NCBI GenBank assembly: GCA_029262915.1
Contig: JAJCYN010000489.1
Span: 1-11,535, forward strand
Reading direction: 5' to 3'
From: Flavobacteriales bacterium
GTDB lineage: Bacteria > Bacteroidota > Bacteroidia > Flavobacteriales_E > Vicingaceae
DNA: 11,535 nt
The notes beneath the pieces are model-generated. The model did no database searches. It worked only from the letters and a program-made list of their open reading frames with translations, and was not told the origin of the DNA. The translations under genes were made by a program, and so were the position numbers. Shown piece after piece: positions 6,965-11,535 of the stretch (its first letter is position 1; each line of letters begins with the position of its first letter).

Positions 6965-9205
6965 TTACTTTTTAGCTGTTTGTAAAAAACTTTCTAACGT
7001 CTTTAGTCGAAGATTTGTTTGTTGATTGGTAATTTGTTGATTTTTATTTACTGTTTTTAAGCTTTCAATAGCTGTTTTTTGATTTCCAATTTCTAATTGC
7101 TGATTTTCAATAATTTGCTGTTGTTCTTTGATGGCATTTAGTAAAACAGCTGTTATATTTCCATATACCATACTATAATTACCTGCTTCATCTTTTAAAA
7201 CAACTTCTGGTAAAACTTTCTCTACTTCTTGTGCTATAAAACCTATTTGTTTATTTTCATTTGGATTATTTTTCCAATTGAAATAAACTCCTTGTAGGGT
7301 TTTTATCTTTTCTAAAGAATTTTCTATGGCAGTAATATTTGTTTTTAACCTTCTATCCGAACTATGTGCCCAGCCCGTTGCTGTATAAGTTCCCGTAGTT
7401 GTTCCATTAAATACCGTTAGTTGTTGACTTGGTGTTGTTGTGCCTATGCCTACTTTTCCATCAATCAGCACATCATGCCGAGTAGAACCTCCTGCCCCAG
7501 AACAACAAGCAGTTTTAAAGTATGTAGCTTGTTTCGCAATACCTGTACCAGGAATCGTTCTGGGTAAAATTTCGAAGACTCCATTATAAGGCCCCATTGC
7601 ATTTCCACTTTGAAACAAGAGATTTTTGTACCCTGGAACTGTTGCAGTTGCACCTAACAGCATATCACCCACAATTTGCACTTTGTGAAGGGGATTGGTG
7701 GTTCCTATGCCAACTTTGCCATCTTGCATTAAAGATAATTTCTCTGAAAATGTATTCAATGCATCATTAGTTGCCATGAATCGCATTCTCCCTCCATTGA
7801 CATCCACCCACCAATTTTCGTTCGGATTACCATCAGTCTCATGATAAATTATACCAGGCTGAGTAGATTCTAAGTGGATTTTAGTATCAAATCCTTGTAG
7901 GTGTAACATATGTTGTGGAGAAACTGTTCCTATTCCAACTCCCGCAGGGGCTACAACCAATTGTGATCCAGCTCCATTTGCAGGACTATTCAATCTTAAA
8001 TTTCCACCTGTTAAAGCAATAGAAGCACTAGCACTAACACCATCTCTCAGGTCTAAACCAGTTATGTTTGTTCCATGCATTCGAATCCAAGTATTTGCCC
8101 CAGCATCAATGTGCAACTTTTCAAGTGGGTTAAGTGTCCCTATCCCTACATTACCAGATGTATCAATCCTCATCCGTGTTGTTGTTGCTGTTTCAAAATC
8201 CAAATTATAATCATTATTTGATCCTCTAGCACTCAAAACAGCACGTTTACTTAATGAAGCATCCCCAAAAAACCAAACTATATCACCGCTTTGGTCCACT
8301 CCTGAAATAAAATTTTTAAATGTAGGGTCTGTATCTTCTTTTAAAGTCGTTTGAAATCGACCAACTTCGCTGTCTAATGCAGATACATGTAATCGTACAA
8401 TTGGCGTTGTTGTTCCAATACCTACATTACCCAATCCGGTTAAAGTACAGCCTACTGACATATTACCCGCACCATGGCGTTGGAATAAAAACTGTAACCC
8501 TCCTCCAAAATTACCATCCGTCATTGTCTTAACTCCTCTAATTGCCCCAACTCTAACCGAAGTAGTAGGATCACCACTCCAATATGGTTGCCCAAATGTT
8601 ATTTGAGCTCCAGAAACACCAGCATTCCAACTTCCTCCTGCAAAATAATCCAAGCGTTGTGAAGAAAATCCATCAGTCAAAGATTGACTCGTTGATGTTG
8701 TAATTTGTAAAAGGCTACCGGGTGTGGAATTCCCAATACCCACATTCCCTCCAGAGGTTACCCTCATTTTTTCAGTATTGTTAGTTTTAATCACCCAATC
8801 TTGTGCATCAGTGGTTCCAATAAAATTGGTTGCTGAATTAGTTCCTGAATTACCAGTTAGTGTCCAATCTAAACCAGTATTACCTGTATTGAGTAAGCGT
8901 ACCCATTTGGTACTATCCCAATAATAATAACCCGGAGTTACATCGTTAATGGTGGCTGTATTATACACTAATAAACTATTTACTACACTTGCTCCTATGG
9001 GAGCATTAGAACTGGTTATGGTTAATGCTACTCTAGGTAGTAATACACCTTTATCATTACCTGGTGCTGCATCTATATCCAATAACGCAGCAACATTAGG
9101 TGCAGAACCTGTGGCATTTATACCAACGTTTTGGGAAAATAAGCTGAAAGTTAAAAATTGAAAGTTTAAGGTTAGGAAGAGTAGTACTATTTTTTTTAAT
9201 TTCAT
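6965..9205 (-). CDS. Secreted fibre-like protein with C-terminal S74 chaperone/autoprotease domain
   Basis: A 746-residue protein. The signal peptide covers about 1-24 (ending LFSQ), followed by the head NVGINATGSAPNVAALLDID. Stalk motifs of the VGIGT..P type occur near 153, 259, 351, 422, 497 and 584, separated by variable beta-rich stretches. This spacing is typical of trimeric tail-fibre-like proteins. The first stalk block (114-162) is the 49-residue block shared with the other S74 gene. The S74 domain begins at S616 (SSDRRLKTNI...GFIAQEVEKVLPEVV); Ser616 and Lys621 would form the self-cleavage dyad known from phage endosialidase and MYRF-type domains. A Gln/Asn-rich coiled coil (about 690-740) ends the protein. 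There is no T9SS tail, so the route beyond the inner membrane is unclear. It lies 28 bp after the small ORF at 9234-9311. Confidence 0.93.
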   Translation of the reverse strand: MKLKKIVLLFLTLNFQFLTFSLFSQNVGINATGSAPNVAALLDIDAAPGNDKGVLLPRVALTITSSNAPIGASVVNSLLVYNTATINDVTPGYYYWDSTKWVRLLNTGNTGLDWTLTGNSGTNSATNFIGTTDAQDWVIKTNNTEKMRVTSGGNVGIGNSTPGSLLQITTSTSQSLTDGFSSQRLDYFAGGSWNAGVSGAQITFGQPYWSGDPTTSVRVGAIRGVKTMTDGNFGGGLQFLFQRHGAGNMSVGCTLTGLGNVGIGTTTPIVRLHVSALDSEVGRFQTTLKEDTDPTFKNFISGVDQSGDIVWFFGDASLSKRAVLSARGSNNDYNLDFETATTTRMRIDTSGNVGIGTLNPLEKLHIDAGANTWIRMHGTNITGLDLRDGVSASASIALTGGNLRLNSPANGAGSQLVVAPAGVGIGTVSPQHMLHLQGFDTKIHLESTQPGIIYHETDGNPNENWWVDVNGGRMRFMATNDALNTFSEKLSLMQDGKVGIGTTNPLHKVQIVGDMLLGATATVPGYKNLLFQSGNAMGPYNGVFEILPRTIPGTGIAKQATYFKTACCSGAGGSTRHDVLIDGKVGIGTTTPSQQLTVFNGTTTGTYTATGWAHSSDRRLKTNITAIENSLEKIKTLQGVYFNWKNNPNENKQIGFIAQEVEKVLPEVVLKDEAGNYSMVYGNITAVLLNAIKEQQQIIENQQLEIGNQKTAIESLKTVNKNQQITNQQTNLRLKTLESFLQTAKK
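8720..8866 (-). repeat. 147-bp fibre block, copy C
   Basis: Encodes residues 114-162 of the 746-residue S74 protein (from WTLTGNSG to GNVGIGNSTP). It has the same length as copies A and B in the gene at 1147-3093 and the same place, after the head, as copy B. Confidence 0.85.
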
Positions 9206-9233
9206 ATTAATGTAGTTTTTATATTAAATAGTT

Positions 9234-9311
9234 TTAAGTAAGGAACATCAATGCTATGATAATGCCTAATAGCACACCTGCTATAATAAGAGCTTGAGCA
9301 AACAAGAACAT
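9234..9311 (-). CDS. Small membrane protein relative, 25 aa from first ATG, probably 5'-damaged
   Basis: From the ATG at 9311 the ORF reads MFLFAQALIIAGVLLGIIIA plus LMFLT: one hydrophobic helix matching the 37-residue protein at 3875-3988. The match continues in frame upstream of this ATG (ISFSEK against YFSER), but a TAA at 9350-9348 blocks the frame just before a run of ten A bases. The intact relative has CTA followed by six A then C, and here it is CTA, ten A, then C. The longer run moves the frame by one and the ATG equivalent is absent. So either translation now starts at the internal ATG, or the gene is decaying along with the ruined regulator upstream. Its stop lies 28 bp before the S74 gene. 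Confidence 0.45.
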   Translation of the reverse strand: MFLFAQALIIAGVLLGIIIALMFLT

Positions 9312-9361
9312 TTTTTCACTAAAAGATATTTTTTCTTTGTTTTTTTTTTAGTTTATAGATT

Positions 9362-9389
9362 CAAAACTATCCGTTATATTAAAAAACAA
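9362..9389 (-). promoter_or_regulatory. Possible Bacteroidota-type promoter for the 746-residue S74 gene
   Basis: On the minus strand TTG (9389-9387), a 17-base T-rich spacer, then TAGTTTTG (9369-9362), a full match to the TAnnTTTG -7 consensus. The arrangement is the same as at 4057-4030. The TTG overlaps the edge of the 24-bp palindrome, which may mean regulation or coincidence. Confidence 0.35.
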
Positions 9390-9411
9390 TACCACCTTTA
9401 AAGGTGGTATT
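9381..9411 (-). terminator. Perfect 24-bp palindrome with U-run, likely intrinsic terminator
   Basis: The arms AATACCACCTTT and AAAGGTGGTATT (9388-9411) are exact complements with no spacer. Read on the minus strand the stem is followed by GTTTTTT (9387-9381). This fits termination of transcription coming from the ruined regulator or the GSCFA gene. In RNA the innermost pairs would open to form the loop. A dimeric repressor site is the alternative. Confidence 0.6.
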
Positions 9412-9414
9412 TGA

Positions 9415-9434
9415 CAAAAACACCCCTAAAGGTG
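9415..9434 (-). terminator. Short hairpin with U-run, second terminator-like element
   Basis: On the minus strand CACC (9434-9431), loop TTTAGG, GGTG (9424-9421), then TTTTTG (9420-9415). It lies just upstream of the 24-bp palindrome and shares the 8-base AAAGGTGG with it on the plus strand (9400-9407 and 9428-9435). Stem of only four pairs plus a wobble, so weak alone. Confidence 0.4.
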
Positions 9435-9502
9435 GAGATAAAAAAGTGAGGTTAGTAAATGTAAACGATATCCTCGTCAAATTGATACTGTTTCACAAGT
9501 AG

Positions 9503-9734
9503 CTACATTTCTTTCTGTATCGTTCTGGTAATTTTAATAACTAATGAAAGTCGTTTATTGCTAGAAGGATCATCAATATGAAACAATTGGTACATTTTTT
9601 TAAATGATAATTTAAGTCACTTCCGTAAAAAGTGATAGAAATTCTATCCAACTATCTAAGAACAAGCTGATCATCACACCGAATAAAATTCCGAAGTAGA
9701 AACAACTGCACTCAACAAAACCTAAACTTCATAA
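9503..9734 (-). pseudogene. Decayed fragment of a TPR/TM/HTH regulator
   Basis: Codons from 9616 to the TAG at 9505-9503 read LKLSFKKMYQLFHIDD, then NKRLSLVIKIT and QKEM. These align without gaps to the last residues of the intact regulator at 4133-5365 (IKSSFTKMYELFNIED, NKKIALAIKIT, QEVE). Just upstream, in a different frame, ISITFYG resembles the preceding LSISG turn. Further up, in a third frame, CFYFGILFGVMISLFLD resembles the transmembrane helix CFLGILIVLFFLN. The linker of about 80 residues between these two parts, and everything N-terminal, is missing, and in-frame stops intervene. This is a remnant with an internal deletion and frameshifts. The C-terminal match is strong; the transmembrane match is tentative. 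The remaining spacer, 9436-9502, shows nothing I can support. Confidence 0.65.
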
Positions 9735-9762
9735 CTGTTTTGTACCTTATAGCAACAAAAAA

Positions 9763-10731
9763 TTAGTTGTTCTTAATTTTCAATTTTTCATCTTCAAAAT
9801 TAAGGTAAGAGTATTCTTGAGTCAACTCGTCCATTACCTGAATTTGTTTGGTTATAAATTGTTGATGTTCTTCACTTTTAAAATTAAAAGGTTGGTGATT
9901 AACAGCTGTTTTTATTTTTTTAAGTTCGGTATTGATGCTTTTGGTTTCATCATTAAAATAACAGCTACTAAATTTATCCCAAACATAATTCGTTGCCATT
10001 TCAGTTGGATGAACCAGATCGTCTTTAAAAAAACGATAGTCTCTTAATTCATCTATTATCATTTCGTAAGCAGGAAAGTAATGGTAGTTTTCTTGTTGTT
10101 CTACTAAATTATTGATGGCTAAATGCAAAGTGGATTTGCTCAAATTATTTTCGTGTAACCCCTCTTTGATATGACGAATTGGACTCACTGTAAAAACAAT
10201 ATTGATGTTTTTAAGGTTTTCTTTTACTTCATTAAAAGCACTTAAAATTTCCTTAACAGACAATAATCTTTTCGTAAATTGCTTATTCGGGATTTTATGA
10301 CAATTAGCAACAATACCAAAATCAGGATATTCATACACCCATGCAGAACCCAACGTAATAAATATAGTGCTACACTTTTTTAGGTGTTGGTGAGCTTCTT
10401 CTAATGTTTTATTAATTTGCTTTAGACATTGTTTTTTATTAAAGGAAGAAAAACTTCCGTGGTGATTAAAGCTAATCCATTTGGTATTGTAATTTGTTAA
10501 TTCTTGTTCCGAATAATACTTGTTATGAATAATTCGTTCCAAACTATTTACCATCGAAATTGGGTTGTAAATAATCCCGTTAGGATTTAGTGTTATATTA
10601 AATTGGTTGCTCTTTAATTTCTCCCCTATGTTTTGAGCAAAACAAGAACCTATAAATAAAATTGATTGTTCATGAGAAATTTTAATTTGATTTAATGGAA
10701 TTGAAACGGGCGTAGTAAATTTCATAATCAT
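9763..10731 (-). CDS. GSCFA-family protein (SGNH-hydrolase-like)
   Basis: A 322-residue protein. The family-naming motif GSCFA is at residues 28-32 (ILFIGSCFAQNIG), giving a candidate nucleophile Ser29. NPNGIIYNP (49-57) follows, and DDLVHPTEMA near the end supplies a D238-x-x-H241 pair. This layout matches SGNH/GDSL-type esterases, and the family is common in Bacteroidota. The substrate is not established, though acyl or acetyl groups on cell-surface polymers are plausible. There is no signal peptide, so it is probably cytoplasmic. The start at 10731 abuts the stop of the upstream EnvC-like gene with no gap; a second Met at residue 3 (10725) is an equally possible start. The contact implies translational coupling and perhaps a shared role at the cell envelope. 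Confidence 0.9.
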   Translation of the reverse strand: MIMKFTTPVSIPLNQIKISHEQSILFIGSCFAQNIGEKLKSNQFNITLNPNGIIYNPISMVNSLERIIHNKYYSEQELTNYNTKWISFNHHGSFSSFNKKQCLKQINKTLEEAHQHLKKCSTIFITLGSAWVYEYPDFGIVANCHKIPNKQFTKRLLSVKEILSAFNEVKENLKNINIVFTVSPIRHIKEGLHENNLSKSTLHLAINNLVEQQENYHYFPAYEMIIDELRDYRFFKDDLVHPTEMATNYVWDKFSSCYFNDETKSINTELKKIKTAVNHQPFNFKSEEHQQFITKQIQVMDELTQEYSYLNFEDEKLKIKNN

Positions 10732-11535
10732 TTACTTTCTAAAAATCCAATATTTCGGGTTTAGTTTAGTCATCCCTTTCCAAATCTCCAAATGAACTTG
10801 AGTTTTTGCCTTTCCAGCTTCGTTTACCAACACTCCCAAATCTTGTTTTATGGTTATTTTATCTCCCTTATTCACAAAAACTTCACTCATATAAGAATAA
10901 ACCGTTAAATATTCTCCGTGTCTAACCATCACCACCTTGCCTTCACCAGGAATAATGGCAACTGAGCTTACCACCCCGTTAAAAATGGCTCTAGAGGTTG
11001 CCCCCTTTGTGGTACTAATGTCAATTCCGTTGTTATTGATTACAATACCTTGTAGCACAGGATGAGGGTGTTTACCAAACTGTGCTGTGATTACGCCTTG
11101 TTTTACAGGCCACGGTAATTTCCCTTTATTAGAGGCAAATGAGTTCGAAAGTTTTAATGCTTCCGGAGTCATAGGGAAACCTTTTGTTGTTGTTCCTTTC
11201 TTTTTTGCAGCCTCTCTGGCTTTTCTAATTTCTTCTTCAATAATTCGTTGGATTGCTTTTTGTAGTTTACGTTTGGCTGCTTCCTTCTTCTTCAATTTAT
11301 CTTTCAGTTCTTGTTCTTTTCCTTGCAGTTTTTGAACAATCGTTTCTTGCTCCGTTTTTTCAATCGCCAAATTTTGCTTTTCTTGTTCTTCTATAGAAAC
11401 CAGCACCGTTTTTTCCTGATTACTTTGATTTAATGCGTTAATTTTTAGTTTTAACTTTTCTTGCGTAACTACAATTTCAATCGCTTGCCCTTTTCTGTAT
11501 GCTGAGTATTGTTGAATGTACTTTAACCGTTTATA
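10732..11535 (-). CDS. EnvC-like coiled-coil/LytM (M23-fold) protein, 3' part, 5' end outside the window
   Basis: The frame is open to the window edge, so 267 C-terminal residues are visible. A GTG at 11406 could be mistaken for the start, but in-frame coding with coiled-coil character (YKRLKYIQQYSAYRKGQAIE) continues upstream. Residues about 1-115 are a Lys/Glu/Gln-rich coiled coil; 139-267 form a LytM/M23 domain (LPWPVKQGVITAQFG to VHLEIW). The metal and catalytic residues are degenerate: NNNGIDI (167-173) has Asn169 where active M23 enzymes have His, VYSYM replaces the usual Y-x-H, and Q246-V-H248 replaces H-x-H. This is the pattern of E. coli EnvC, which does not cut peptidoglycan but activates amidases during cell division. 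The role here is inferred from that family; the protein is expected to be periplasmic. Confidence 0.88.
   Translation of the reverse strand, partial: YKRLKYIQQYSAYRKGQAIEIVVTQEKLKLKINALNQSNQEKTVLVSIEEQEKQNLAIEKTEQETIVQKLQGKEQELKDKLKKKEAAKRKLQKAIQRIIEEEIRKAREAAKKKGTTTKGFPMTPEALKLSNSFASNKGKLPWPVKQGVITAQFGKHPHPVLQGIVINNNGIDISTTKGATSRAIFNGVVSSVAIIPGEGKVVMVRHGEYLTVYSYMSEVFVNKGDKITIKQDLGVLVNEAGKAKTQVHLEIWKGMTKLNPKYWIFRK

Noticed and set aside
7465..7653. Minus-strand 62-residue frame inside the 746-residue S74 gene
   Set aside because: It overlaps conserved stalk sequence in another frame and has no signal or domain of its own.
1147..9205. Prophage tail region
   Set aside because: The S74 proteins have Sec signal peptides, and no capsid, baseplate, tape-measure, integrase or lysis genes are present.
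11404..11406. GTG at 11406 as the start of the EnvC-like gene
   Set aside because: The frame stays open with coiled-coil coding sequence to the window edge, so the gene is simply cut by the window.

Overview
The window comes from an AT-rich bacterium of the phylum Bacteroidota, probably a Flavobacteriales-type lineage. The evidence is a type IX secretion (T9SS) C-terminal sorting domain on a propeller protein, several secreted LamG/lectin-fold and fibre-like proteins typical of the phylum, a membrane-spanning TPR/helix-turn-helix regulator, a GSCFA-family protein, and few Shine-Dalgarno sequences. No species can be named from the sequence. Every supported gene lies on the minus strand, so the order of reading is from high to low coordinates.

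Region by region in reading order: (i) 11535-9763 is a housekeeping-like pair, the 3' part of an EnvC-like coiled-coil/LytM protein directly abutting a GSCFA-domain protein. (ii) 9762-9206 is a spacer of about 560 bp that is not empty. It holds a decayed copy of a TPR/HTH regulator, two terminator-like hairpins, a possible promoter and a tiny membrane-protein ORF. (iii) 9205-6965 is a 746-residue secreted fibre-like protein ending in an S74 intramolecular chaperone/autoprotease domain. (iv) 6877-5435 is a seven-repeat propeller protein with a T9SS sorting tail. (v) 5365-4133 is an intact membrane-anchored TPR regulator with a C-terminal HTH. (vi) 3988-1 is a tightly packed run: a 37-residue membrane protein, a LamG protein, an S74 fibre protein with a phage-type knob region, a second LamG protein, and the start of another S74-type protein that leaves the window.

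The main observation is a repeated layout: [TPR/TM/HTH regulator] - [hairpin] - [small single-pass membrane protein] - [secreted LamG and/or S74 fibre proteins]. One copy is intact (5365 to 1). The other (9734 to 6965) has a ruined regulator and a small ORF that has lost its obvious start. The small ORFs are clear relatives of each other and would usually be missed by gene callers. I infer that the membrane-anchored regulator senses something outside the cytoplasm and controls the adjacent surface-fibre/lectin genes. The S74 proteins share a 147-bp block that recurs three times, and a conserved N-terminal head, which suggests expansion by duplication and recombination. No RNA genes, CRISPR array, insertion sequence or phage structural cluster were found.
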